Shown: positions 1-9,671, numbered from the stretch's first letter. The stretch: DNA of 46,380 nucleotides from Streptomyces hydrogenans (GCF_014656075.1 NZ_BNBS01000066.1:1-46380), one strand, 5' to 3'. Notes: a model not told the origin generated them from the letters alone. Numbers and translations are program-made.

Positions 1-403
1 TCTCCTTGGCCTTGGGGGCCTCGGCGGCGGCCTGCGGCGGCTCGGGGCGGACCGGCGCGGGCTCCGGCTCCGGCTCCGGCACCGGGGCGGGGGCGGGCCG
101 CTCCGGCTCGGCCGGGACGGCGACGGCGTCCGCGTCCGCGACGGGCGTGCGGACCACGACGGGCGGGATCGGCCGCGAACCCGGAATGTTGATGCGGATC
201 CGGGTCGTCAGGGTGGTCTCGGTCTTCGGCTCCTCCGGCGGCGCGGGCGCGGCGGAGGGGTCCTCCGGCGCGTCCTGCGTCGGGTGGAGCGACGGATACT
301 GGCGGGATCCGTAAGGCTGGGTTCCCGACGGGTAGGCGGCCCCGCCGCGCCCCTGGGCGCCGGAGGACGAACTGTCGGTCTCTCGACCAGTTTCACGACT
401 CAA
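1..403 (-). CDS. Proline-rich protein, N-terminal part only (runs off the window start)
   Basis: The frame starts with TTG at 403, preceded by GGGAG about 8 nt upstream, and stays open to the window edge (134 codons). The translation begins MSRETGRETDSSSSG and continues as a hydrophilic, Pro/Ala/Glu-rich segment. It includes a block reading TTRIRINIPGSRPIPPVVVR that looks conserved rather than low-complexity. No membrane segment or catalytic motif is visible in this part. In related genomes I recall a long protein with such an N-terminus and a membrane anchor further on in this position beside mshB, but that is memory. It lies downstream of mshB and the DUF6113 gene on the same strand, about 150 nt after the latter. 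Function unknown. Confidence 0.7.
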   Translation of the reverse strand, partial: MSRETGRETDSSSSGAQGRGGAAYPSGTQPYGSRQYPSLHPTQDAPEDPSAAPAPPEEPKTETTLTTRIRINIPGSRPIPPVVVRTPVADADAVAVPAEPERPAPAPVPEPEPEPAPVRPEPPQAAAEAPKAKE

Positions 404-555
404 AGCAGGATCTCCCGGTTGGCTCCGCCGCCCGCTCTTGCTGATGCTCGTTCTGTCCCGGGCGGTTCGGCGGCGCGCACCACCATACTGTCCGGCGCCG
501 CAGGTTATCCGCTCGGTGCGAAGTCCGGCTGCTCACGGGTGGTGCGGGCCACCTG

Positions 556-909
556 CTACGGGGTGTTCTGCGGCAGCCTGCTGACGGTGGCGCAGATCAC
601 AGCGGCCCCCATGCCCCCGAAGAGGAAGAGCAGCTCACCGAGGCCGCCGCCGAACAGCCCGTCGCCCTCGGGGCGGCCGAGGCTGAGCAGGATGACGGCG
701 AGGAGCCAGCCGCCGCCCGCGGCGGCGAGGCCGACCTGGTTGCCGGTGGCGCGCATGCCGCCGTAGAAGAGGGCGGCGGTGGCGAGGAGGGCGAGGAGCA
801 GCCCGAGGGGGAACCAGGCGGCCTGGACGAGGGCGCCCGCGGTGCCGACGACGGCGCCGAGGACGAGGAGGCCGGCGTAGGCGGCGTAGCGGGCGGCGGG
901 GGCGGTCAT
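556..909 (-). CDS. DUF6113 family small membrane protein
   Basis: A 117-residue protein with about four hydrophobic segments: a first helix near residues 10-30, a second near 33-50, a third near 60-77 and a fourth near 90-110. This fits a small polytopic inner-membrane protein. Its ATG overlaps the TGA of mshB (ATGA at 906-909), so the two are almost certainly translationally coupled. The mshB neighbour is conserved in streptomycetes, as I recall. No catalytic residues can be seen, and no role in mycothiol metabolism has been shown for the family to my knowledge. Confidence 0.85.
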   Translation of the reverse strand: MTAPAARYAAYAGLLVLGAVVGTAGALVQAAWFPLGLLLALLATAALFYGGMRATGNQVGLAAAGGGWLLAVILLSLGRPEGDGLFGGGLGELLFLFGGMGAAVICATVSRLPQNTP

Positions 910-1832
910 CGGCCGGTCCCCTCGGTGTCCGTCGCGAGGCCCGCGAAGAGGTCGGTCTCGCGCTCGCCGGCCGGGGCGCCGGAGGTGCCGCGGACGAGTT
1001 CGTAGTACTCGGTGGTGAAGAGGGGCTGGCCGAGGTCGTTGGAGAGGGCGAACCAGGGGCCGTCGACGGCGACCTGGGTGGCGTGGGCGGCCATGGCGGC
1101 GCTCTTGCGGGCCGCGTACGAGGTCTCCTCGGCGAGGTCCCCGCCGTCGATCTCGGCGGTGACGCGCTCCTCGTCGACGACGCCGGGCACGTCCTCGATG
1201 ACGGCGTCCTTCGGGAAGGCGGAGCCCTCGGCGGCCAGGCGGGCGAAGCCGGCCTCGGCGACGGGGCGGGGCACCCGGTTCCAGTAGATCTTGTCGATCG
1301 TGTGGGCGGGGCCGAGGTCGGGGCGGTGGCCGGGGTCGGCGGCGAGGTCGGCGGCGCGCATGGCGACGCGGTGGGCCTGGATGTGGTCCGGGTGGCCGTA
1401 GCCGCCGTCCGGGTCGTAGGTGACGAGGACCTGCGGGCGGGTCTCGCGGATCACCTCGACGAGGCCGGCGGCGGCGGTGTCCACGTCGGTGTTCCAGAAG
1501 GCGTTCGCGCGCTCGTTCTGGGCGACGCCCATCATGCCGGAGTCGCGGAAGCGGCCCTCGCCGCCGAGGAAGCGGTGGTCCGTGACGCCGAGGGCGGCCA
1601 TCGCGGCGGCGAGTTCGCCGACGCGGTGCGGGCCGAGGCGGTCCTCGCGGTCGGGGGCCAGGTGGGCGAGTCCGGGCGGGATGACCTCGCCCTCCTCGCC
1701 CAGGGTGCAGGTGACCAGGGTGACAAGGGCGCCTTCGGCCGCGTACCTGGCCATGGTGGCGCCGTTGTTGATCGACTCGTCGTCGGGGTGCGCGTGCACG
1801 AGGAGCAGACGACGGGCGGGGAGATCGGTCAT
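906..1832 (-). CDS. mshB: MshB: GlcNAc-inositol deacetylase of mycothiol biosynthesis
   Basis: Zinc-dependent cytosolic LmbE/PIG-L-fold enzyme. It removes acetate from 1-O-(2-acetamido-2-deoxy-glucopyranosyl)-myo-inositol, the second dedicated step to mycothiol, the main low-molecular-weight thiol of actinobacteria. The 308-residue length is normal. The family motif AHPDDE sits at residues 14-19, with His15 and Asp18 as expected zinc ligands and Asp17 as likely general base. The second motif GHPDHIQAH (146-154) provides His147 and the third zinc ligand His150. The start is ATG with a GGTGGGG stretch just upstream. It is followed with a 4-nt overlap by the DUF6113 gene and preceded by a 66-residue membrane protein gene 41 nt away. 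The paralogue Mca (mycothiol conjugate amidase) is the main alternative. Length and the neighbouring DUF6113 gene favour MshB. Confidence 0.9.
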   Translation of the reverse strand: MTDLPARRLLLVHAHPDDESINNGATMARYAAEGALVTLVTCTLGEEGEVIPPGLAHLAPDREDRLGPHRVGELAAAMAALGVTDHRFLGGEGRFRDSGMMGVAQNERANAFWNTDVDTAAAGLVEVIRETRPQVLVTYDPDGGYGHPDHIQAHRVAMRAADLAADPGHRPDLGPAHTIDKIYWNRVPRPVAEAGFARLAAEGSAFPKDAVIEDVPGVVDEERVTAEIDGGDLAEETSYAARKSAAMAAHATQVAVDGPWFALSNDLGQPLFTTEYYELVRGTSGAPAGERETDLFAGLATDTEGTGR

Positions 1833-1873
1833 GGCCCCACCCTACGAGGCGGGGCCGCCCTCGACCGCCCGGG

Positions 1874-2074
1874 TCAGAACTTGAGCCCGGCGATCATGCT
1901 CGCCACGTTGGTGGTGAGGGTGGTGATGGAGTCGGAGAGCGAGGAGCTCGCGAGGTAGAACCCCAGGAGCGCGCAGATCACCGCGTGACCGGCTTTGAGT
2001 CCGGATTTCCGGATCAGCAGGAAGACGACGATCGCCAGCAGCACCACCACCGAGATCGAGAGCGAGAGTGCCAC
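1874..2074 (-). CDS. Conserved 66-residue membrane protein
   Basis: The protein starts with GTG at 2074, with GGAGGTG about 8 nt upstream, which supports a real gene. It has one strong hydrophobic helix at residues 4-21, a short basic turn (RKSG), and a second amphipathic or membrane helix at about 30-46, ending IAGLKF. I recall proteins of this type as conserved, unnamed small membrane proteins in Streptomyces. It is transcribed toward mshB and shares a 226-bp divergent upstream region with the S9 peptidase gene. Function unknown. Confidence 0.75.
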   Translation of the reverse strand: MALSLSISVVVLLAIVVFLLIRKSGLKAGHAVICALLGFYLASSSLSDSITTLTTNVASMIAGLKF

Positions 2075-2220
2075 GGCGGTTCACCTCCACCTTCGGTCGG
2101 ATGGTTCGGTCACGAGGTCGAACGGTTGGTCGAGCTATGGGTCCGGCAGTGCGGTCCTCGGGCATGTGCCCGACGACCCCTCCCGGGTGCATACCCACGG
2201 AGGGGCACCCACCAAGCGCT

Positions 2221-2239
2221 ACGGATCATAACTATCCGT
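2221..2239. promoter_or_regulatory. Inverted repeat in the divergent upstream region of the S9 peptidase
   Basis: ACGGAT and ATCCGT form perfect 6-bp arms around 7 nt (CATAACT). It is the most AT-rich spot in the 226-bp region between the minus-strand 66-residue protein and the plus-strand peptidase, and could be an operator or overlap a -10 element. No regulator can be named from the sequence. Confidence 0.3.
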
Positions 2240-2287
2240 GGCCTCGCATTGATCGGCGTACGGGCGCACGAAGGGGGCGTACAACGC

Positions 2288-2300
2288 TACTTTCGGCCGT
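2288..2300 (+). promoter_or_regulatory. Candidate -10 element for a leaderless S9 peptidase transcript
   Basis: TACTTT (2288-2293) fits TANNNT and lies 7 nt before the ATG at 2301. No Shine-Dalgarno sequence precedes that ATG. Transcription beginning at or next to the A of the start codon would give a leaderless mRNA, which is common in Streptomyces. No convincing -35 is visible. Confidence 0.45.
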
Positions 2301-4487
2301 ATGACCAAGTCTCAGCAGCACGCTTCCGCCCCATCCGTGGGGCTTTCCTTCCCGCGCCTGCACGCCCGGACCCAGCGGTTCGGCCTGGGGGTGCCGCGCG
2401 GCTTCACGGTCTCCCCGGACGGGGAGCGGGTCGTCTTCGTCCGCTCCGGCTCGGGCACGGACCGGACGCACAAGCTGTGGGTGCTCGACCTGCCGGCGGA
2501 CGGCGGGGAGGCGGCGGAGCGGGTCGTCGCGGAGCCGTCCGCGCTGCTCGCGGGGGCCGAGGAGGAGCTGTCCGCCGAGGAGCGGGCCCGGCGCGAGCGC
2601 AGCCGGGAGGGGTCGGCGGGGATCGTCGGCTACGCGGTGGACGCGGCGGCCGAGATCGCGGCGTTCGCCCTGTCCGGGCGGTTGTTCACGGCGGAACTGC
2701 GGTCCGGGACGGCGCGGGAGCTGCCGGTGCCGGGCCCGGTGCTCGACCCGCGCCCCTCGCCGGACGGGCGCCGGGTGGCGTACGTGTCGGGCGGCGCGCT
2801 CCGGGTGATCGGAACGGACGGCTCCGGAGACATGGAACTGGCGGTTCCGGAGGACGCGGGCACCACCTACGGATTGGCCGAATTCATCGCATCGGAGGAG
2901 ATGGGACGGGACCGCGGATTCTGGTGGTCACCGGACTCGGACGGACTCCTGGTGGCCCGGGCGGACGACCGCGCGGTGCGCCGGTGGTACATCGCGGACC
3001 CGGCGCACCCGGACCGGGAGCCGCAGAAGGTGGGCTACCCGGCGGCGGGGACGCCCAACGCGGAGGTGCGGCTCTTCCGCTACGGCCTCGACGGGTCCCG
3101 CACGGAGGTGGTCTGGGACCGGGAGCGCTTCCCCTACCTCGCGCGCGTGCACTGGTCGTCGGCGGGCGCGCCGCTCCTGCTGGTGCAGGCACGCGACCAG
3201 CGGAGCCAGCGGGTGCTCGCGGTGGACCCGGCGGCCGGCACCACGGCGACCGTGCGGGAGGACACGGACCCGGCCTGGCTGGAGCTGCTGCCGGGGGTGC
3301 CGTGCTGGTCGCCGGACGGACGGCTGGTGCGGGTCGGCGACGAGAGCGGGGCGCGGGCGCTGTCCGTCGGCGAGGACCGGCTGACCGACGCGGCGCTGCA
3401 CGTGCGGGCGGTGCTCGACGTGGGCCCGGACGACGTGCTGGTGTCGGCGTCGGCGGGCGCGGCGGCCGCGGCCCCGGAGACCGGCGAGACCCATGTGTAC
3501 CGGGTGTCGGCGACGGGTGCGGAGCGGGTCTCGGAGGGCGTGGGCTGGCACGGGGCGGTGCGCTCCGGCGCGGTGACCGTGCTGGTGTCCTCGCGCCCGG
3601 ACGCGCCGGGCGCGGTGGCGCGGGTGCTGCGCGACGGGAAGCCGGTGGCGGTGGTCGGCTCGTCCGGGGCCGAACCGCCGCTGCGGGCCCGGCCGGTCCT
3701 CACCGAGGCCGGTGAGCGGCGGATCCCCTGCGCGGTGCTGCTGCCGTCCTGGTACGAGGAGGGGCAGGGGCCGCTGCCGGTGCTGATGGATCCGTACGGC
3801 GGCCCGCACGGGCCCCGGGCGGTGGCCGCGCACAACGCGCACCTGACCTCGCAGTGGTTCGCCGAGCAGGGCTTCGCGGTCGTGGTGGCGGACGGGCGGG
3901 GCACCCCGTGGCGCTCGCCGGCCTGGGAGAAGGCGGTGCTGCGGGACTTCTCGGTGACGCTGGAGGACCAGGTGGCGGCGGTGCGGGCGCTGGCGGAGCG
4001 GTTCCCGCTGGACCTGGAGCGGGTGGCGGTGCGGGGCTGGTCGTTCGGCGGCTATCTGGCGGGGCTCGCGGTGCTGCGGCGGCCCGACGTCTTCCACGCG
4101 GCGGTGGTGGGCGCGCCGGTGACGGACTGGCGGCTCTACGACACCCACTACACCGAGCGGTACCTGGGCACCCCGGAGGCGGATCCGGAGGTGTACGCGG
4201 CGCAGTCGCTGCTCACCGACGACGGGCTCGCGGAGCCCGGGGAGCCGGCCCGGCCGATGATGATCGTGCACGGCCTGGCGGACGACAACGTGGTGGTGGC
4301 GCACGCGCTGCGGCTGTCGTCGGCGCTGCTGGCGGCGGGCCGGCCGCACGAGGTGCTGCCGCTGTCGGGGGTGACCCACATGACCCCGCAGGAGCAGGTG
4401 GCGGAGAACCTGCTGCTGCTCCAGGTCGACTTCCTCAAGCGGTCGCTGGGCGGCTTCCCGGGTCACCAGCCGGGCGGGCGCGGGTAG
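2301..4487 (+). CDS. S9 family serine peptidase (prolyl oligopeptidase / DPP-IV type)
   Basis: A 728-residue peptidase with an N-terminal beta-propeller (DPPIV_N-like, roughly residues 30-470) and a C-terminal alpha/beta hydrolase domain (about 490-720). The catalytic triad is complete: Ser581 in GWSFGG, Asp661 in HGLADDNVV and His693 in the GVTHM segment. These enzymes cut short peptides, often after proline or alanine. There is no signal peptide, so it is probably cytoplasmic and could degrade peptides brought in by the nearby importers (inference). The region EEMGRD (about 201-206) resembles the Glu-Glu motif that anchors the substrate N-terminus in DPP-IV enzymes, which favours dipeptidyl-peptidase over acylaminoacyl-peptidase activity. 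No ribosome binding site precedes the ATG. The 3' end overlaps the convergent membrane protein gene by 25 nt. Confidence 0.9.
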   Translation: MTKSQQHASAPSVGLSFPRLHARTQRFGLGVPRGFTVSPDGERVVFVRSGSGTDRTHKLWVLDLPADGGEAAERVVAEPSALLAGAEEELSAEERARRERSREGSAGIVGYAVDAAAEIAAFALSGRLFTAELRSGTARELPVPGPVLDPRPSPDGRRVAYVSGGALRVIGTDGSGDMELAVPEDAGTTYGLAEFIASEEMGRDRGFWWSPDSDGLLVARADDRAVRRWYIADPAHPDREPQKVGYPAAGTPNAEVRLFRYGLDGSRTEVVWDRERFPYLARVHWSSAGAPLLLVQARDQRSQRVLAVDPAAGTTATVREDTDPAWLELLPGVPCWSPDGRLVRVGDESGARALSVGEDRLTDAALHVRAVLDVGPDDVLVSASAGAAAAAPETGETHVYRVSATGAERVSEGVGWHGAVRSGAVTVLVSSRPDAPGAVARVLRDGKPVAVVGSSGAEPPLRARPVLTEAGERRIPCAVLLPSWYEEGQGPLPVLMDPYGGPHGPRAVAAHNAHLTSQWFAEQGFAVVVADGRGTPWRSPAWEKAVLRDFSVTLEDQVAAVRALAERFPLDLERVAVRGWSFGGYLAGLAVLRRPDVFHAAVVGAPVTDWRLYDTHYTERYLGTPEADPEVYAAQSLLTDDGLAEPGEPARPMMIVHGLADDNVVVAHALRLSSALLAAGRPHEVLPLSGVTHMTPQEQVAENLLLLQVDFLKRSLGGFPGHQPGGRG

Positions 4488-5416
4488 GGCGGCGGCCGGG
4501 TCGCCGCCCGGAGGCGCGGGACGGGCGCGGCCTCGGGGGCGCCGCGCCGGGCGAGCCGCGCGAGGCCGGCGGCCACGGCGAGCACGCCGTAGAGCGCGGT
4601 GGCGAGGCCGGGGAGGTCGAGTTCGGGGGCCATGACGTACCGCACGTCGTAGTGGAGGTGGAGGCGGGCCACCCGGGCCGCCTCGGCGAGGCCGACGGCG
4701 AGGAGGAAGCCGCCGGCGAGGAGGCCGAGGGGGCGGGTGTGGCGGGCGCCGACGAAGGCGGAGACGGCGGCGGTCAGGTAGAGGGCGACGAGGACGAGCG
4801 CGAGCCAGCCGGGCGGCACGCCGAGCGCGGCGCCGAGGACGGACCGGCCGCCGGTGAAGCGGTCGACGGCGAAGCGGGGGTCGAGCCGGACGGCCCGGCC
4901 GACCTCCCAGGCGACCAGGGCGAGGGCGGCGCAGGCGAGCAGGAGGCCGGGGGCGGCGGCCGGTCCGGGGCGCGTCGGGGCGGGCACCGGCTCGTCCGGG
5001 CCCGCCGGGGGCCGGCGGCCGGCCAGGGCGGTGACGAGGAGCCCGGTGCCGAGGGCGAGTTCGGCGAGGGCGGTGACGAGCGGACCGGTGCCGTGGGTCC
5101 AGAGGCCGGGGAGGCGTACGGCGAGGGTGACGGCGCCGGTGGCGGCGAGCGCGGCGGCGGCGTGCCGGGAGCGGAGGGCCGCGAGGGCGGTGCCGGCGGC
5201 GGCCACGCAGAGGACCGGGTCGAGCAGGGTGGTGGCGGCCCGGGCGCGGGAGAGCCGGAAACGGTCGCCCGCCCAGTACCAGAACAGGTCCTCGGGCGAG
5301 CCGAGCGCGGCGAGGTCGCGGAGGATCCAGACGAAGGGGACGAGGGCGAGCGCGCCGGCGAGCGCGGCGCCGGTGAGACGTGCCGGTCGTGTCACAGTCA
5401 CGAGGCCGATACTCAC
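4463..5416 (-). CDS. Polytopic membrane protein of unknown function
   Basis: A protein of about 317 residues rich in Leu/Ala/Val, with seven to eight likely membrane helices separated by short polar loops. One soluble stretch (RRPPAGPDEPVPAPTRPGP) lies near the middle. The open frame extends further upstream, but that part is Arg/Pro-rich out-of-gene sequence crossing a terminator, so the start must be internal. GTG at 5416 is proposed, and GTG at 5401 or 5395 is as likely; none has a strong ribosome binding site. It converges on the S9 peptidase gene and overlaps its last 25 nt. No catalytic motif or transporter signature is recognised. Confidence 0.65.
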   Translation of the reverse strand: MSIGLVTVTRPARLTGAALAGALALVPFVWILRDLAALGSPEDLFWYWAGDRFRLSRARAATTLLDPVLCVAAAGTALAALRSRHAAAALAATGAVTLAVRLPGLWTHGTGPLVTALAELALGTGLLVTALAGRRPPAGPDEPVPAPTRPGPAAAPGLLLACAALALVAWEVGRAVRLDPRFAVDRFTGGRSVLGAALGVPPGWLALVLVALYLTAAVSAFVGARHTRPLGLLAGGFLLAVGLAEAARVARLHLHYDVRYVMAPELDLPGLATALYGVLAVAAGLARLARRGAPEAAPVPRLRAATRPPPYPRPPGW

Positions 5417-5480
5417 GGTCAGGGACGGCCGGAACAAGCGGTTTCGCGCAACGGCCGGGGCCGAGGTGACGGAGTAGCGG

Positions 5481-5509
5481 CCGGCGGGGGCTCGGGGAGC
5501 CCCCGCCGG
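5481..5509 (-). terminator. Terminator of the typA-distal peptide transporter operon
   Basis: CCGGCGGGGGCTC and GAGCCCCCGCCGG form perfect 13-bp arms around a GGG loop, about 80 nt downstream of the DppF stop codon. There is no U-tract, as is usual for Streptomyces hairpin terminators. Confidence 0.75.
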
Positions 5510-5589
5510 TCGACGGCACCCGCACGGCGCACGATCAGCAGGATCCGGTATCCGTATATCGGAGCCGCTTCCCGGGGGTTGCCGGTGCG

Positions 5590-6778
5590 TTACAGCGTCT
5601 TCGGGCCGCCCGGCTCCTCGGGAGGGGCGGCGTCCGGTCCCGGCTCGTCGGGAGGGGCGGCGTCCGGTCCCGGCTCCTCCGGGGGCCCCTCCGCCGCTTC
5701 CCGGGCCGCCTCCACCGGGGCCGGGCCGTCCGCCAGGGGGTCCGGGTGGGCGAGCGACTCCTCCGGCGGGACGACCTGCTTCTCCTCGGCGAAGTGACAG
5801 GCGGAGTCGTGCCTGGCCGGGGTGTCGGCGAGGCGGTAGACGGCCGGCACGGCGAGCAGCGGCACCTCCAGCTCGCACCGCTCGCGTGCCTTCCAGCAGC
5901 GGGTGCGGAAGCGGCAGCCGGAGGGCACGTTGGCCGGGGAGGGCACGTCGCCGGTGAGGATGATCCGCTCGCGGTGGGCGCGGGCCTCGGGGTCCGGGAC
6001 GGGCACGGCGGAGAGCAGCGCCTGGGTGTAGGGGTGGGTGGGGTGGTCGTAGATCTGGACGTCGGTGCCGATCTCCACGATCCGGCCGAGGTACATGACG
6101 CCGACGCGGTCCGAGATGTGCCGCACGATCGACAGGTCGTGGGCGATGAAGACGTACGACAGGGAGAACTCGGACTGGAGGCGGTCGAGCAGGTTGACGA
6201 CCTGCGCCTGGACGGAGACGTCGAGGGCGGAGACCGGCTCGTCGGCGACGATGACCTCCGGCTGGAGCGCGAGGCCGCGGGCGATGCCGATGCGCTGGCG
6301 CTGGCCGCCGGAGAACTGGTGCGGATAGCGGTTGATGTACTCGGGGTTGAGGCCGACGACGTCGAGGAGGTCCTGCACCTTGCGGCGCCGGTCCCCCTTC
6401 GGCGCGACCTCGGGGTGGATCTCGTACGGCTCCCCGATGATGTCGCCGACCGTCATCCGGGGGTTGAGCGAGGTGTACGGGTCCTGGAAGACCATCTGGA
6501 TGTTGCGGCGGACGGCCTTGAGGGCGCGCGGGGACAGTTTGGTGAGGTCCTCGCCCTTGTACCTGATCGTGCCGGAGGTCGGCTTCTCCAGGTTGACCAG
6601 CATCTTCGCGACGGTCGACTTGCCGCAGCCGGACTCGCCGACGATGCCGAGGGTCTCGCCGGCGACCAGGTCGAAGTCGACGCCGTCGACGGCCTTGACC
6701 GCGCCGACCTGCTTCCTGAAGAGGATGCCCTGGGTCAGCGGGTAGTGCTTGTGCAGGTCCCGGACCTCGAGAATCGCC

Positions 6779-6786
<8 letters not shown>
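5590..6786 (-). CDS. Dipeptide/oligopeptide ABC transporter ATPase, DppF/OppF type (typA-distal operon)
   Basis: Cytoplasmic ATPase that powers peptide import with its DppD partner. It carries Walker A (GESGCGKS), the ABC signature FSGGQRQR, Walker B with DEPVSALDVS and the H-loop AHDLSIVRH. The oligopeptide C-terminal region has four cysteines (GCRFRTRCW, RCELE and SACHF). In some DppD proteins such a set binds a [4Fe-4S] cluster; here that is inference. At 398 residues it is longer than its paralogue at 11588-12676 (362). The extra part is an acidic Pro/Ala tail of about 45 residues encoded partly by a 30-bp tandem repeat. The start ATG lies inside the end of the DppD gene (8-nt overlap ATGGCTGA), implying coupled translation. 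It is the last gene of the operon. Confidence 0.9.
5611..5670. repeat. 30-bp tandem repeat in the DppF C-terminal tail
   Basis: Two adjacent 30-bp units (5611-5640 and 5641-5670) differ at one position. They encode repeated Pro-Gly-Pro-Asp-Ala-Ala-Pro-Pro segments at the end of the ATPase. The unit is a multiple of three, so copy number can change without a frameshift. Confidence 0.9.
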
Positions 6787-7762
<976 letters not shown>

Positions 7763-7768
7763 GGGTCC

Positions 7769-8755
7769 CTACCTCAGCTTCGGGTCGAGGGCGTCGCGGA
7801 CGGCGTCGCCGAGCATGATGAAGGCGAGCACGGTGATCGCGAGCGCGCCGGAGGGCCAGAGCAGCATGTGCGGGGCGTTGCGGACGTACGGCGAGGCCGA
7901 GGAGATGTCGATGCCCCAGGAGACGGTGGGCGGCTTCAGGCCGACGCCGAGGAAGGAGAGCGTCGCCTCCAGGGCGATGTAGGTGCCCAGCGCGATGGTG
8001 GCGACGACGATGACCGGCGCGACGGCGTTGGGCGTGATGTGCCGGAGCAGCATCCGGGAGTTGGAGGCGCCGAGCGCGCGGGCGGCCTGCACGTAGTCGT
8101 TCTGTTTCGCGGTGATCACCGAGCCTCGGGCGATGCGCGAGATCTGCGGCCAGCCGAGCAGCACCATGAAGCCGATGACGGGCCAGACGGTGTTGTTGCT
8201 GACGACGGAGAGGAGGACGAGGCCGCCGAGGATGACGGGGATGGCGAAGAAGATGTCGGTGATGCGGGAGAGGAGGCCGTCCCAGGCGCCGCCGAAGAAG
8301 CCGGCGAGGCCGCCGAGGACGGAGCCGAGGAGCGTCACGCCGAGGGTGGCGAAGACGCCGACCTGGATGGAGGCCCTGGCGCCGTAGACGGTACGGGTGT
8401 AGACGTCGCAGCCCTGTCCGTTGAAGCCGAAGGGATGGCCCGGCTGGGAGCCCTCCTGCGCCTTGGAGAGGTCGCAGTCGAGGGGGTCGCCGGAGGCGAT
8501 CAGGGACGGCCAGATGGCGATGATCACCAGGAAGACGATGATCAGCCCGGAGATGATGAAGATCGGGTTGCGGCGCAGGTCGTGCCAGGCGTCGGACCAC
8601 AGGGACCGGGCCTTGCTCTCGGGGCCGGTGCCCTTCGGGCCGCCCGGTGTCTTCTCCAGGGTCTCGCCCTCCTCCATGGCAAGGTCGGTCGCTCCCCCGG
8701 CACCGGTCGCGGCGATGGCGCGGCCTTCTTCGACGGGCTCAAGCGGCTCAGGCAT
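7769..8755 (-). CDS. Dipeptide/oligopeptide ABC permease, DppC type (typA-distal operon)
   Basis: Inner-membrane subunit of 328 residues with an extended hydrophilic N-terminus (about 55 residues). A first helix (FIISGLIIVFLVIIAIW) is followed by a large external loop and a BPD_transp_1 permease core. The EAA-type loop reads ALGASNSRMLLRHITPNAVAP near residues 205-225. The open frame continues six codons upstream, but ATG at 8755 has GAGGA 7 nt before it and overlaps the DppB stop by 8 nt (ATGCCTGA). The paralogue shows exactly the same arrangement, so this start is preferred. Confidence 0.9.
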   Translation of the reverse strand: MPEPLEPVEEGRAIAATGAGGATDLAMEEGETLEKTPGGPKGTGPESKARSLWSDAWHDLRRNPIFIISGLIIVFLVIIAIWPSLIASGDPLDCDLSKAQEGSQPGHPFGFNGQGCDVYTRTVYGARASIQVGVFATLGVTLLGSVLGGLAGFFGGAWDGLLSRITDIFFAIPVILGGLVLLSVVSNNTVWPVIGFMVLLGWPQISRIARGSVITAKQNDYVQAARALGASNSRMLLRHITPNAVAPVIVVATIALGTYIALEATLSFLGVGLKPPTVSWGIDISSASPYVRNAPHMLLWPSGALAITVLAFIMLGDAVRDALDPKLR

Positions 8756-9671
8756 AGCGAATCCTCGGGTCAAGGACGGCGTACAGGAGGTCCACCAGGA
8801 GGTTGGCCAGCAGGAAGATCAGGACGAGGATCGTCACGAAGCCGACCACGGTCTGGGTGTTCTGCCGGACGATGCCCTGGTAGAGCTGGTAGCCCACGCC
8901 GTGGATGTTGAAGATCCGTTCGGTCACGATGGCGCCGCCCATGAGCGCGCCGATGTCGGCGCCGATGAAGGTCACCACCGGGATGAGGCTGTTGCGCAGC
9001 AGGTGGCGGCTGATCACCCGGCGGCGCGGGAGTCCCTTGGCGACGGCGGTGCGGACGTAGTCGGCGCGCTTGTTCTCGGCGATCGAGGTGCGGGTGAGCC
9101 GGGTGACGTACGCGAGGGAGACGGAGGCGAGGACGAGGCCGGGGACGATGAGCTCGTCGAAGTTGGCCTCGGGCGAGACGGCCGGGTTGATCCAGCCCCA
9201 CTTCACGCCGAGCAGCAGCTGGGCGAGGAGGGCGGTGACGAAGGTGGGGACGGAGAGGACGACCAGGGTCAGCAGCAGGACGGTGGTGTCGACGGGGCGG
9301 CCGCGCTTGAGGCCGGTGAGGACGCCGAGGCTGATGCCGATGACGATCTCGAAGAGGATGGCGACGATGGTGAGCCGGATGGTGACCGGGAAGGCGTTGG
9401 CCATCAGTTCGGTGACGGGCTGGCCGTTGAAGGCGGTGCCGAAGTCGCCGGTGAAGACGTTGCCCATGTAGGTCAGGTATTGCTGCCAGACCGGTTTGTC
9501 GAGGCCGAACTCCTTCCTCAGCTGGGCGGCGGTCGCCGGGTCGCAGGCGCGGTCGCCGCACAGTCCGGCGATGGGATCGCCCATCACGTTCACCATCAGG
9601 AAGATCAACAGCGTGGCGCCGAAGAAGACCGGGATCATCTGCAGCAGCCGCCGGATCACGTATCGACCCAT
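8748..9671 (-). CDS. Dipeptide/oligopeptide ABC permease, DppB type (typA-distal operon)
   Basis: Permease of 307 residues beginning MGRYVIRRLLQMIPVFFG, the typical DppB/OppB N-terminus (MxRYxxRRLLQxIPxxF). It has six predicted helices and the EAA loop KGLPRRRVISRHLLRNSLIP. The long external loop between helices 1 and 2 contains two cysteines (CGDRACDP) that are absent from the paralogue and could form an outside disulfide. ATG at 9671 has GGAG 6 nt upstream. A longer in-frame start 45 nt earlier lacks a ribosome binding site. Confidence 0.9.
   Translation of the reverse strand: MGRYVIRRLLQMIPVFFGATLLIFLMVNVMGDPIAGLCGDRACDPATAAQLRKEFGLDKPVWQQYLTYMGNVFTGDFGTAFNGQPVTELMANAFPVTIRLTIVAILFEIVIGISLGVLTGLKRGRPVDTTVLLLTLVVLSVPTFVTALLAQLLLGVKWGWINPAVSPEANFDELIVPGLVLASVSLAYVTRLTRTSIAENKRADYVRTAVAKGLPRRRVISRHLLRNSLIPVVTFIGADIGALMGGAIVTERIFNIHGVGYQLYQGIVRQNTQTVVGFVTILVLIFLLANLLVDLLYAVLDPRIRYA

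Noticed and set aside
2928..5525. 865-codon open frame on the minus strand across the S9 peptidase and membrane protein genes
   Set aside because: Arg/Pro-rich translation with no domain; it is antisense to a well-supported gene. Long shadow frames are expected at this GC content.
5417..5878. N-terminal extension of the membrane protein at 4463-5416
   Set aside because: The open frame continues, but it crosses the transporter terminator and the end of the DppF gene, and its translation is Arg/Pro-rich with no signal or domain.
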